Positions 35,444-44,524 of a DNA stretch of 64,000 nucleotides are shown piece by piece. The position numbers were made by a program, and so were the translations under genes. The stretch's first letter is position 1; every line of letters begins with the position of its first letter. Source of the stretch: Microbulbifer sp. GL-2 (GTDB lineage: Bacteria > Pseudomonadota > Gammaproteobacteria > Pseudomonadales > Cellvibrionaceae); assembly GCF_007183175.1 (NCBI RefSeq), contig NZ_AP019807.1, forward strand, positions 1,119,001 through 1,183,000, in the 5' to 3' direction. The notes beneath the pieces were generated by a model. The model had not been told where the DNA came from. It was given only the letters and a program-made list of their open reading frames with translations, and made no database searches.

Positions 35444-36943
35444 TTATCGAGCCAGTTTTTTAACCTGGTTCAGGTCTCCACCCACAGCCTTGGTCAGGCG
35501 TTCACCATAATCCTTATCGGCTTGGTAGAAGTAACTCAACATAATGTGCAGCGTATTACTGTCTTGAACCTTACCGAGGTCTCCCGCCAGGTTTTCAACC
35601 AGGTTTTGGCGCTCCTCGGGGGCAAGGCTGAGGTAGAAAGATCCCGCCTGAGCAAATGGCAGTTTTTTCTCAATCGCTTTTTGCTGTGTGTTACCGACCA
35701 GCGGCTTGCTGCTATAAAGACCTTTGGGGTCTTCACTGCGTGCATCAATACGGCTCGGCTGGTAATTTACATCAGAAGTTTGCCGGCCATTATTACCCGC
35801 ACCATCCTGATTCCAATTCTGCACTGCGACACCGGGGCGGTTGATTGGCAGCTGTTGATGGTTTGCGCCGAGACGATACATTTGTGTATCTGAGTAAGAA
35901 AAAACACGCCCTTGCAACAATCGATCCTCAGACGGCTCGATACCCGGCACTATATTTGCCGGTGCAAAAGCAGACTGCTCTGTTTCCTGGAAAAAATTCT
36001 CCGGCACACGATTCAGTGTCATAGTACCAATTTTGCTTTCCTTCACATCCAGCCACATTTTGGTGGCATCCAGTGGATTGTAATTAAAATCATCCAGCTG
36101 TGACGGTTTCAGCACTTTGATGTAAAGATCCCACTTGGGGTAGTTCCCTTTCTCAATCGCCGTATACATATCTCGAGTAGCGTGACTGAAATCTCTCGCC
36201 TGTATTTCTGCTGCTTCCTCAGCGGTCAGGTTGTTAATACCCTGGCGGGATTTCCAGTGGAATTTAACGTAATTAACATCACCTTTCTCATTGATAAGCT
36301 TGTAGGCGTGCACTCCCCAACCATCCATCTGACGCAGATTTGCCGGCGTTCCGTAATCCGAATATACCCAACTCAACATGTGGGTGGCTTCCGGTACATG
36401 GCTGAAGAAGTCAAAAAAACGGTTGGGGTCCTGCTGGTTGGTCACAGGCGAGGGTTTTAGTGAGTGGACCATATCCGGAAACTTAATAGCATCGCGAATA
36501 AAAAATACCGGTAGGTTATTGCCAACTAAATCCCAGTTTCCCTCACCGGTATAAAATTTAGTGGCAAAACCACGCGGATCACGAAGGGTTTCCGGAGATC
36601 CTTTAGAGTGGATAACCGTGGAGAAGCGCACAAACACTGGCGTTTTGCTACCGGGCTTAAAAACCGCTGCGCGAGTCAGGTTACTGATGTCCTCTGTCGG
36701 TACAAATTCACCATGGACGCCTGTACCACGAGCATGTACCACTCGCTCAGGAATACGCTCACGAGCAAAGCGTTGTAATTTTTGAATCAGGTGAACATCC
36801 TGTAAAAGGTTACCGCCATTTTCCCCGGCAGTCTGTGCATTCTGGTTATCGCCTACCGGTGCACCATTATCTCGAGTGAGTGTCTCTGCATTGGCGATAC
36901 CTATCAGGCCAATAGTTAATGCAAATAAAGGTATATATTTCAT
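35444..36943 (-). CDS. katB: Exported clade-3-like catalase (KatB type)
   Basis: A 499-residue monofunctional haem catalase with a signal peptide (residues 1-19, ANAE), so it is periplasmic. The active-site histidine lies in RVVHARGTGVHG, the asparagine in WDLVGNNLPVFFIRD, and the proximal haem tyrosine in RVFSYSDTQMYRLG. It degrades H2O2. The ankyrin gene follows. An imperfect dyad upstream could be an oxidant-regulated site. Confidence 0.96.
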   Translation of the reverse strand: MKYIPLFALTIGLIGIANAETLTRDNGAPVGDNQNAQTAGENGGNLLQDVHLIQKLQRFARERIPERVVHARGTGVHGEFVPTEDISNLTRAAVFKPGSKTPVFVRFSTVIHSKGSPETLRDPRGFATKFYTGEGNWDLVGNNLPVFFIRDAIKFPDMVHSLKPSPVTNQQDPNRFFDFFSHVPEATHMLSWVYSDYGTPANLRQMDGWGVHAYKLINEKGDVNYVKFHWKSRQGINNLTAEEAAEIQARDFSHATRDMYTAIEKGNYPKWDLYIKVLKPSQLDDFNYNPLDATKMWLDVKESKIGTMTLNRVPENFFQETEQSAFAPANIVPGIEPSEDRLLQGRVFSYSDTQMYRLGANHQQLPINRPGVAVQNWNQDGAGNNGRQTSDVNYQPSRIDARSEDPKGLYSSKPLVGNTQQKAIEKKLPFAQAGSFYLSLAPEERQNLVENLAGDLGKVQDSNTLHIMLSYFYQADKDYGERLTKAVGGDLNQVKKLAR

Positions 36944-36955
36944 TGATTAGTTCGT

Positions 36956-36995
36956 CCCTATAGTTGTCTCTATTACATAAACAGAGCTTATAGGG
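36956..36995. promoter_or_regulatory. Dyad upstream of katB (possible OxyR-type site)
   Basis: CCCTATA (36956-36962) and TATAGGG (36989-36995) form the ends of a 40-bp imperfect palindrome with internal ATAG/CTAT-like tetramers, 13 bases before katB. Spacing only partly fits the OxyR consensus. The regulator is a guess from the gene it precedes. Confidence 0.3.
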
Positions 36996-37089
36996 CCGCA
37001 CAATGAGCGAGAAATTGGACCTTATTATCGTTCTTATAGCGGGGGTTAATCGGGAGCCCCAAAATTATCTACTCCCACTACTTTTATCG

Positions 37090-37482
37090 CTACTCCTGCT
37101 TTTTATCGACATGCTTGGGCATCAAGTACCAGAGTATTGCAGCTACCAAGTAAAGTGCCGGTATATCTCCTACTAAATTTTGACGCTCAGTATGATCGAC
37201 TATCGCTTGAAATAACATAATGGTTGCATGTACCAGGCTGGACCAAATGGTAAACCAGATAAGGCTGGTATTCGCCGCAGGATTTCTTGCCGCAAGAATC
37301 AGAAACACTCCCAAGGTGGCATATAGACCCATTATCATCTGCTCGTATTCCGGTTGCCTCGGAGTCCAGCCCCACCCGGCAGGCCAGATCCACATCATCA
37401 TCGGATAGATTGCAAAAATAAAAATCAGACCAACAACGACTAGGGCAACAGGAAGGTACTTGGCGCGGGCAATATCATCCAT
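37090..37482 (-). CDS. Small four-helix membrane protein (DUF6632-like)
   Basis: A 130-residue protein with four hydrophobic segments (about 10-30, 47-65, 73-92 and 103-120) and the loop motif PAGWGWTPRQPEYEQM, resembling DUF6632-type proteins. GGAG precedes the ATG. Function unknown. It lies between the VOC gene and katB on the same strand. Confidence 0.65.
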   Translation of the reverse strand: MDDIARAKYLPVALVVVGLIFIFAIYPMMMWIWPAGWGWTPRQPEYEQMIMGLYATLGVFLILAARNPAANTSLIWFTIWSSLVHATIMLFQAIVDHTERQNLVGDIPALYLVAAILWYLMPKHVDKKQE

Positions 37483-37521
37483 AATAGTCTCCAGGCTTTA
37501 TCGGTAATTTCTTTCTCTCGG

Positions 37522-37899
37522 CTAGTCCTGCAGGTCGCCGGGCAGATGGCAGACTACTTCAAGATTATTACCATCGGGATCGAGAACATAGGCAGCATAG
37601 TAATCAGGGTGATACTGCTCGTAAACATCGGGAACGCCGTTATCAACGCCTCCAGCCTGTAGCGCGACCCGATGGAAATCACGCACTACTTCGCGCTCTT
37701 CTGCACGAAACGCAATATGCAACTGCCCACCTGAGGCATCGCTGCTACTAATCCAGAATTCTGGTTTATCCGCCCAGCCAAAACCAGCCGAGCTATCAAA
37801 CTCCATTACTAACTCATACCCCAGGGGCGCAAGGGTCTGACGGTAAAAATCACTGCTGCGTGCAAAGTCCTGAACTGGAATTCTGATGTGATCCAACAT
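37522..37899 (-). CDS. VOC family (glyoxalase/bleomycin resistance) protein
   Basis: A 125-residue protein with the paired beta-alpha-beta-beta-beta modules of the vicinal-oxygen-chelate fold. It opens with MLDHIRIPVQDFARSSDFY and ends with YAAYVLDPDGNNLEVVCH. Candidate metal ligands are His3, His72-region (GGQLHIAFRA) and Glu in NLEVV. The substrate is unknown. The next gene downstream starts 40 bases on. Confidence 0.88.
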   Translation of the reverse strand: MLDHIRIPVQDFARSSDFYRQTLAPLGYELVMEFDSSAGFGWADKPEFWISSSDASGGQLHIAFRAEEREVVRDFHRVALQAGGVDNGVPDVYEQYHPDYYAAYVLDPDGNNLEVVCHLPGDLQD

Positions 37900-38054
37900 T
37901 GATTAGCTTTCCCTGAAACACAGTGGCAATAGTGACAACCTGCAAGATAGTTCAATGGAGTGAAGTGCGCCATTTACAAGGAAGACCGTGTCGGTTTTTA
38001 CCGCCTGCGAGACCAGTCAAAGGAATTGGGAAGTCATATCGTGCTGGGCGCCCC

Positions 38055-38470
38055 TTAGGGGGTGACATACCAATGGTGCAATCCATAGGCCGCCACCCCC
38101 ATACCAAAGACAAGCTGGCCGGCCAAAAGTACACGAAACGCAAAGGTATACCGGGCCAGGTCCCCCCTGCGGATAGCATCATTGGAAAAAATCCGCGCCT
38201 CTTCGGGATAGTCCTGCTCCAGAGTCTTGAGAGCTGGCACTGCGAGCTTGAGCAGCTGCCGACTGCGGATATCCATCAACCAGAAAACTGTGACCAGAAT
38301 CACCACAAAGCCTCCGAGCAGGGCAAGGATCAAGGGATGGAAATCTTTCTCTACTGCGGTAAAGATCCCCCCTCAACAAACATGGTCAAGATCACAAAAA
38401 AATTAAACACCTTAAGTCGCTGATCTGCGGCAAAACGATAATGCTCACAAAGATACTGTCCCTGCTCCAA
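38055..38470 (-). pseudogene. Small membrane protein, interrupted by a one-base frameshift
   Basis: A TTG at 38470 with AAGGAG at 7 nt begins a frame reading EQGQYLCEHYRFAADQRLKV and continuing to ...FVEGG. It then shifts at a run of six C (38367-38372) to the frame that continues IFTAVEKDFHPLILALLGGF and ends HHWYVTP. With one extra base the whole is 138 residues with three hydrophobic segments. The two halves fit without gap or overlap. I do not recognise the family with certainty. Either a genuine mutation or a homopolymer error. Confidence 0.7.
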
Positions 38471-38578
38471 ACGGATTCTCCTTTACTACATTAAGTAACC
38501 GGGTATACTCAGGTTTTTTTCAAGCTGCCAATTTACTGAAAAACAGCTAGTTATTAAACGGCTATATTTCTGCCTGTA

Positions 38579-38605
38579 AAAAAGCCGGGTATAACCCGGC
38601 TTTTT
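38579..38605 (-). terminator. Terminator of acs
   Basis: AAAAAGCCGGG and CCCGGCTTTTT form an 11-bp stem with a 5-nt loop, 59 bases past the acs stop; T-rich on both strands. Confidence 0.88.
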
Positions 38606-38663
38606 CTTTACACCGCCACACATTTTTACAATGTCATATAAATGTTGATACAAAAAACTCTTA

Positions 38664-40601
38664 TCAACGACTCTCGCGATGCTCTACCAGCTCTTCAACC
38701 ACCGACGGATCCGCAAGTGTTGAGATATCGCCCAGATTATCCAGCTCGTTACAGGCAATCTTGCGCAGGATACGACGCATGATCTTACCTGAGCGGGTTT
38801 TCGGTAATCCCGGTGCCCACTGGATAAAGTCAGGTTTGGCGATAGGTCCTATTTCCTTGGTGCATAAGTCGATTAACTCCTGGCGCAGGGCATCACTCGG
38901 CTGATGCCCTGCCTTTAAAGTAACAAAGGCATATATACCCTGTCCTTTTATCTCATGCGGATAACCAACCACAGCAGCCTCTGCTGTATCGTCATGCAGT
39001 ACCAGAGCACTCTCAATTTCTGCGGTGCCAAGGCGATGGCCAGAGACATTTAGAACATCATCTATGCGGCCGGTAATCCAGTAGTAGCCATCCGCATCTC
39101 TCCGCGCACCATCGCCGGTAAAGTAATAACCGGGAAACATGGAGAAATAAGTATCGAGCATGCGCTGGCGATCTCCATAAACACCACGAATCATCGACGG
39201 CCAACTTCTCTTAATGACCAAAGAGCCTTCACCTACCCCCTCAATCTCTTTACCCTCCCCATCCAACAAGGCCGGCTGAACGCCGAAGAATGGTTTGGCG
39301 GCGGAGCCCGGCTTGAGTGCCATAACGCCGGGCAGAGGTGCAATCATGTGAGAGCCTGTTTCCGTCTGCCACCAGGTATCCACAATGGGGCAGCGTTCTT
39401 CTCCAACCACTTTGTAATACCACTCCCAGGCCTCTGGATTAATCGGCTCACCCACAGTGCCCAGTAAGCGTAAAGAGCTGCGCTCGGTGCTCTTTACAAA
39501 TTCATCCCCCGCACCCATTAATGCACGAATCGCGGTTGGTGCCGTATAGAAGCTGTTGACCTTATGCTTATCCACAACCTGCCAGAAGCGTGAGGCATCT
39601 GGATAAGTGGGCACCCCCTCAAACATCAGACTGGTGCCGCCGGCACAAAGAGGCCCGTAGACAATATAACTATGCCCTGTAATCCAGCCGACATCGGCAG
39701 TACACCAGAAGACCTCCCCCTCCTTGTAATCAAACACATACTTGAAAGTCATGGTGGCCATTAACAGGTAGCCCGCAGTATTGTGCAGCACCCCTTTAGG
39801 CTTGCCGGTGGAACCGGAGGTATACAAAATAAAGAGCGGATCTTCAGCACTGACGACTTCCGGTGAACACTCACTATCCATTTCGGCAACAGATTCGGCA
39901 TACCAGATATCGCGCTTGCTGTCCCAGTCCACCGGAGCGCCGGTATGCTTCACAACAATCGCAGTGTGCACATTGGGACATTCCGCTAGAGCAAGATCGA
40001 CATTAGCTTTGAGGGGAATGCGCTTACCACCGCGAACCGCCTCATCGGCCGTAATTACCAGACGACAATCAGAATCCAGAATCCGATCCTTCAGAGAGAT
40101 TGGCGAGAAACCACCAAACACGACAGAGTGCACCGCACCGATACGGGCACAAGCAAGCATCGCAAAGGCTGCCTCTGGGATCATAGGCATATAGATACAG
40201 ACCCTATCCCCCTTTTTCACACCCCTGGATTTCAGTAGGTTGGCCAGCCGGCACACATGATCATGAAGATTTTGGTAACTGATCGTCCTGCTATCCGCCG
40301 GATCATCTCCCTCCCACAGGATTGCGGTCTGCTCACCGCGGGTTGCCAGATGCCGGTCGATACAGTTTACTGTGACATTCAGCTGGCCATCGGAGAACCA
40401 GGCGGTATGACCTTTGTGCAGATCCTCTTCAAGGACTTGGGTAAACGGCTTATTCCACTGTAAAAAGTCCTTGGCCTGCTGTGCCCAAAATGCCTCTGGG
40501 CTCTCCACCGATTGGCGGTACATCCTTTCATAATCTTCCTCGCCAATAAGGGCGTTGGCGGCAAAGCTGGAGGGAACCGGACGGGTATGTACTTCAGACA
40601 T
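38664..40601 (-). CDS. acs: Acetyl-CoA synthetase
   Basis: A 645-residue AMP-forming enzyme that activates acetate to acetyl-CoA. Clear motifs are the AMP-binding loop YTSGSTGKPKG, the conserved DTWWQTETG, YFTGDGARRDADGYYWITGRIDD and the acetylation-regulated lysine region KTRSGKIMRRILRK near the C-terminus. AAAGGAG lies 6 bases before the second of two adjacent ATG codons, which I take as the start (40601). It stands alone with its own terminator. Confidence 0.97.
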   Translation of the reverse strand: MSEVHTRPVPSSFAANALIGEEDYERMYRQSVESPEAFWAQQAKDFLQWNKPFTQVLEEDLHKGHTAWFSDGQLNVTVNCIDRHLATRGEQTAILWEGDDPADSRTISYQNLHDHVCRLANLLKSRGVKKGDRVCIYMPMIPEAAFAMLACARIGAVHSVVFGGFSPISLKDRILDSDCRLVITADEAVRGGKRIPLKANVDLALAECPNVHTAIVVKHTGAPVDWDSKRDIWYAESVAEMDSECSPEVVSAEDPLFILYTSGSTGKPKGVLHNTAGYLLMATMTFKYVFDYKEGEVFWCTADVGWITGHSYIVYGPLCAGGTSLMFEGVPTYPDASRFWQVVDKHKVNSFYTAPTAIRALMGAGDEFVKSTERSSLRLLGTVGEPINPEAWEWYYKVVGEERCPIVDTWWQTETGSHMIAPLPGVMALKPGSAAKPFFGVQPALLDGEGKEIEGVGEGSLVIKRSWPSMIRGVYGDRQRMLDTYFSMFPGYYFTGDGARRDADGYYWITGRIDDVLNVSGHRLGTAEIESALVLHDDTAEAAVVGYPHEIKGQGIYAFVTLKAGHQPSDALRQELIDLCTKEIGPIAKPDFIQWAPGLPKTRSGKIMRRILRKIACNELDNLGDISTLADPSVVEELVEHRESR

Positions 40602-40846
40602 CATCTTCTCCTTTATTATTAGCGCGGCTTGGCTAGCCTAGAGAAACCTGAATTTATAATTCTACTCCTACCACTTTATAACACAGCAGCTGCAAAACAA
40701 TCTCCTGATCACATAGAGATAACAAATGAGTTTGGAGTAAAGACTATTCCAATCTTATTGAGGGGAGCTACCGCAAAGAAAGTTAAGCAACGGAAGAAGG
40801 TTGATTAGCAGCTCAACCATTTATAGCATGATCTTTCAGGAATCCA

Positions 40847-41211
40847 TTAGATCCAGGTATCATTCTCAGCAGTTAACTCTCCACCCGCACCGCCCGTATT
40901 AACAACGCCCTCGGGCTCAATCAGCAGAATTTACACTCCCGTTCAGCCCTGGGCTTGTGTTCTACCCCTTTTGGCACCACAGTCATCTCACCAGACCCCA
41001 GAGAAACAACACTATCGCGGAATTCAATCTCCATATCTCCAGAGATTACAATAAATACCTCATCGGTATCGGGGTGATCATGCTAGGTAAATTCACCCTG
41101 AATCTTTACCAGCTTAAACTGGTAATCATTCATCTTCGCAATCACCCTGGGAGACCAATGCCGTGAAAACATATCCAGCTTTTCTTTGAAATTGATAAAT
41201 TTAGTGTTCAC
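40847..41211 (-). pseudogene. Cupin-domain protein, decayed (internal TAG and a frameshift)
   Basis: Reading from the GTG at 41211 gives MNTKFINFKEKLDMFSRHWS and so on. After GEFT comes TAG (41083-41085), then HDHPDTDEVFIVISGDMEIE. This matches the cupin motif HxHx4Ex6G with a tryptophan expected at the stop codon. Near the end a missing base around 40930-40932 disrupts CKILLIEPEGVVNTGG before TENDTWI-like final residues. Two separate lesions in a 121-residue gene argue for a real pseudogene. Closest resemblance is to small single-domain cupins of unknown function. Confidence 0.75.
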
Positions 41212-41267
41212 TTATTTACACCAACTTTTATTCGCGTGAATTTATTTAATCTGAAAACTCAGACCGG

Positions 41268-41753
41268 CTATGAAATACCAATTAATTCCCTAAGTCTACC
41301 TACGTTATATTGACTAAACACTTGTATACCCGCTTGTTCAAGAAAAGCCGATACAACACCGGCACCGACTTTTTTGTTTCCGGAAAATCTGCCATCGTAA
41401 ATAAAACCACTACCACAAGAAGGGCTGTTTTCCGTAAGCACTGCATATCGGATATTGTGCTGACGGCATAGTTGCAGTGCCATTTTAGCCCCCGACAAAA
41501 AAAATTCAGTCATATCCGCCCTATCACTTCCAATAACTCTGGCAGTACCCGCTAAAACCTCAGTCCCGCTCCCGCTGTAAATCTCTGCCGGCACCCTCGG
41601 GACAGGCAGCCCCGCTGCAACTTCCGGGCAGAGAGAAACTATCTCCTGGCTATCCACCAGCCAATTGAAATCAATGCTATTAACCTCAACAGCGCTGCCG
41701 TTGTAACGCACCGCGCTGCCTAGAAGGCAGGCACTTACTAATATTTTGGCCAT
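41268..41753 (-). CDS. DUF523 family protein
   Basis: A 161-residue protein with the DUF523 hallmarks: the opening KILVSACLLGSAVRYNG, the cysteine in SLCPEVAAGLPVPR and the cysteine in TENSPSCGSGFIYDG. The conserved cysteines suggest metal or sulfur chemistry, but the function is not established. AGGTG precedes the ATG at 41753; a GTG two codons earlier is in frame. Confidence 0.88.
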   Translation of the reverse strand: MAKILVSACLLGSAVRYNGSAVEVNSIDFNWLVDSQEIVSLCPEVAAGLPVPRVPAEIYSGSGTEVLAGTARVIGSDRADMTEFFLSGAKMALQLCRQHNIRYAVLTENSPSCGSGFIYDGRFSGNKKVGAGVVSAFLEQAGIQVFSQYNVGRLRELIGIS

Positions 41754-41931
41754 ATACACCTACCACTAATTTGGACACAATAGGAAAACAAGTTCGAAGC
41801 CACTAAGTTTCAAGTCAACCAGCGATACTGCTTGCCAGGCAAGCGAATTTAGCCAGCATGCCGGATTGGCAGGACAGATTATCCCAGGCTTTTCGAACGG
41901 CACGCTAATAAACTTATAAGGGACAAAAACA

Positions 41932-42849
41932 ATGCAGCGTTCAATCTTGCTTTTGATTATCTGCCTGATAACAATCCCGGTGGTTAACGCCAAGCAACTG
42001 GCAATTACATTCGATGATGCTCCTCGTACCGCGAACGGCTACTTTGATGGCCAAACCCGAGCCAAAACACTGATAGAAACACTGGAAAAACATAAAATTG
42101 GCAAAGTCGCCTTCTTTTCCAACACCCAGTCTCTGAATCAGGAAGGATTGGACAGGATGCGCCTCTACGACAAGGCCGGACATCTTATTGGCAACCATAC
42201 GCACAGCCATCCAAATTTTCTGAATACAGATCTGCCCACATATCGAGATGACTTCCTACAGGCCCACCGGTTACTCCAACAGTTTGACAACTTCAAACCC
42301 TATTTTCGCTTTCCCTATCTGCGCGAAGGAGAAACTGTCGAAAAGCGGGATGGCATGAGAAACCTGCTGCGGGAAAATAAGTACAAGAATGCCTATATCA
42401 CTTTAAATAATTACGACTGGTATATCGAAGAACTCTTCCAGACGGCAGTGAAAGACGGAAAGTCGGTAAATCTTCAAAAGCTCTCCAAAATGTATGTCGA
42501 TGTGTTGATGGAGAGTATTAAGTACTATGACGAGGTGGCAATTAAACATCTTGGGCGCTCGCCCAAGCACGTACTTCTGCTGCACGAGATGGATATCTCT
42601 GCACTGTTTATCGGCGACCTGGCCCAGCGGCTAAGACGGGAAGGCTGGGATGTCATTCCTTTGGAGGAGGCCTATAAGGATCCGATTGCTGAATACCAAC
42701 TCACCCAACCGATCAAATATAACCCCGGTAGAATTGGCGAGATCGCCTTTGATAAGGGACAAAAGAAAGGACTCTGGCACTACACTCTGGATGAGTCCTA
42801 CCTGGAAAAAAGATTCCAGCAGGAAGTATTATTGCTATCGGATCGCTGA
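41932..42849 (+). CDS. Exported polysaccharide deacetylase family protein
   Basis: A 305-residue protein with a signal peptide (residues 1-20, VVNA) and a NodB-homology domain: TFDDAPRT (catalytic and metal aspartates), HTHSHPNF (metal histidines) and the arginine motif YFRFPYLREGE. These enzymes remove N-acetyl groups from chitin, peptidoglycan or other glycans in a metal-dependent way. The C-terminal half carries LLLHEMDISA, comparable to the last NodB motif. It is convergent with panD. The substrate is unknown. Confidence 0.9.
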   Translation: MQRSILLLIICLITIPVVNAKQLAITFDDAPRTANGYFDGQTRAKTLIETLEKHKIGKVAFFSNTQSLNQEGLDRMRLYDKAGHLIGNHTHSHPNFLNTDLPTYRDDFLQAHRLLQQFDNFKPYFRFPYLREGETVEKRDGMRNLLRENKYKNAYITLNNYDWYIEELFQTAVKDGKSVNLQKLSKMYVDVLMESIKYYDEVAIKHLGRSPKHVLLLHEMDISALFIGDLAQRLRREGWDVIPLEEAYKDPIAEYQLTQPIKYNPGRIGEIAFDKGQKKGLWHYTLDESYLEKRFQQEVLLLSDR

Positions 42850-42940
42850 GTAATGCTAGACACTGTCAGACCCGCTGCCGAGAGGTTTAGACTCAAGGGA
42901 AGTTGGGGTCCGCTTAGCTGCAAACAAGAAGGGAATGAAT

Positions 42941-42966
42941 GCTACAGGGCCGTACAGCCCCGTAGC
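42941..42966 (-). repeat. Inverted repeat between the deacetylase gene and panD
   Basis: GCTACAGGGC (42941-42950) pairs with GCCCCGTAGC (42957-42966) with one mismatch and a 6-nt loop, just past the panD stop. It could end the panCD transcript but lacks a clear T-run. Confidence 0.4.
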
Positions 42967-42973
42967 CGGGAAA

Positions 42974-43360
42974 TTACGCCTCAGCCAGCTGCACCGGAAT
43001 CGTATTAGTGCTGCGCTCTACCTTGTTGTTCTCATCCAGGTAAACCAACTTTGGCTTGTGGCTATCAGCCTGCTCCTCAGCCACCTGGGCATAGGAGGCA
43101 ATAATAACGCGATCGCCAACCTGGACTCTGCGGGCAGCGGCACCGTTCATAGAAATAATGCCTGAACCGCGCTCGGCCAGGATCACATAGGTGTGAAAAC
43201 GCTCGCCGTTGCTCACATTGTAAATATCAATTTTCTCGAATTCGCGCAGGCCTGCCAGTTCTACCAGATCCTCATCAATTGCACAGGAACCGTCATACCA
43301 GAGTTCAGCCTGGGTCACCGCGGCCATATGCAGTTTGCATTTCAACATTTCAATTTGCAT
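42974..43360 (-). CDS. panD: Aspartate 1-decarboxylase
   Basis: A 128-residue pyruvoyl enzyme that makes beta-alanine from aspartate for pantothenate. The self-processing site is YDGSCAID, cleaved between Gly24 and Ser25 when counted from the ATG at 43360; this numbering and MQIEMLKCKLH match other PanD N-termini, which decides the start. NVSNGERFHTYVI and ISMNGAAARRVQVGD are typical. It is 14 bases downstream of panC. Confidence 0.96.
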   Translation of the reverse strand: MQIEMLKCKLHMAAVTQAELWYDGSCAIDEDLVELAGLREFEKIDIYNVSNGERFHTYVILAERGSGIISMNGAAARRVQVGDRVIIASYAQVAEEQADSHKPKLVYLDENNKVERSTNTIPVQLAEA

Positions 43361-43374
43361 GGTTGGATGCCCCC

Positions 43375-44223
43375 TCAAAGTTCCAGGGATACGTTGTCGA
43401 TCAGTCGCGCGGCACTGGTGTACATCGCTCCCAGAATCGTAATTTGTTTATCGTCGTCTGCCGCCGGCTGTAAATCCTTGCTGTAACAGATGGAGAAGTA
43501 GTCAACCCGAAAACCTTGTTCTTCAATTCGGCTGCGCGCTTCTTTTTCCAGCTCAGCAAAGTCCCGGCACCCCACTACAATCTCATCTTTGACCCAGTTC
43601 AATGACTGGTTCAGCACAGCTACCTTGGGGCGCTCTTCCGCGGTGATGTAGCCATTGCGGGAGCTCATTGCCAAACCATCCACCTCGCGATGTACCGGTG
43701 CCGCAACAATTTCCACAGGAATACACAAGTCTTCCACCATACGGCGAATAATCGCCAATTGTTGGAAATCCTTGATGCCAAATATGGCTTTGTCCGGCTG
43801 CACGATATTGAACAGTTTGGATACTACCGTAGTCACCCCTTCAAAGTGACCTGGGCGACTTGCGCCACACAGCACATCGGTCATAGCGGGACACACTACG
43901 CGGGTCTGCTGGTCCATACCGTTGGGGTAGATTTCATTCTCATCCGGATGAAACAGGAAATCACACTCGGCATCGCGCAACCTGGCCATATCCCGCTCCG
44001 TAGTGCGCGGATAGGTATCCCAGTCCTCGTTCAATCCAAATTGCAAGCGGTTGACGAAGATAGATACCACAACAAGATCGCAGTGTTGCTGGGCAATCCT
44101 GACCAGCTCGATATGGGCATCGTGCAAATTGCCCATCGTAGGCACGAATCCGACGGACTTGCCGTCCCTGCGGGCCTCGGCCAAAGCCTCGCGCAGGCTT
44201 GCTACGTGGTGGAAGACTTGCAT
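43375..44223 (-). CDS. panC: Pantothenate synthetase
   Basis: A 282-residue ATP-dependent ligase joining pantoate and beta-alanine. The family motif FVPTMGNLHDAHIELV carries HDAH where most members have HxGH; the rest of the active site (GVTTVVSKLFNIVQPDKAIFG, SSRNGYI near residue 185) is normal. I chose the ATG at 44223; a GTG five codons earlier is possible. panD follows. panB is not in this window. Confidence 0.95.
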   Translation of the reverse strand: MQVFHHVASLREALAEARRDGKSVGFVPTMGNLHDAHIELVRIAQQHCDLVVVSIFVNRLQFGLNEDWDTYPRTTERDMARLRDAECDFLFHPDENEIYPNGMDQQTRVVCPAMTDVLCGASRPGHFEGVTTVVSKLFNIVQPDKAIFGIKDFQQLAIIRRMVEDLCIPVEIVAAPVHREVDGLAMSSRNGYITAEERPKVAVLNQSLNWVKDEIVVGCRDFAELEKEARSRIEEQGFRVDYFSICYSKDLQPAADDDKQITILGAMYTSAARLIDNVSLEL

Positions 44224-44524
44224 CGCTCTACCGCTCACTATGAATCAGCGCGGCATCATACTCGCTGCGACCGGGTGTCTCAACAAGGCAAAATTGCCAC
44301 TATCTCGGGGGATTCCCCGAGTGTACATCCCAAAGCACCTCCAGGGCGAAACATCACAAGCTGGATTTCCGGTCACACGGCTTTTAGCGCCCCTCTCTGC
44401 TCTCCGTATAGGAATGAATCCAGTTCAGGAAGTGTTCAGACCCGCCAAGGCAAACTGCACGCCAAGATTCACAAAAGACCTCAAACGACATAAAAGAGCC
44501 ACCCAGGCTCAGGAGTGTGCAGCC
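44224..44524. other. Divergent intergenic region between panC and a DUF6515 gene
   Basis: About 300 bases with promoters for both sides; no gene or clear RNA structure seen. Confidence 0.4.

Noticed and set aside
41083..41085. Recoded TAG (for example pyrrolysine) in the cupin gene
   Set aside because: A tryptophan codon is expected at this place and a second lesion lies downstream, so decay is simpler; no recoding machinery is seen.
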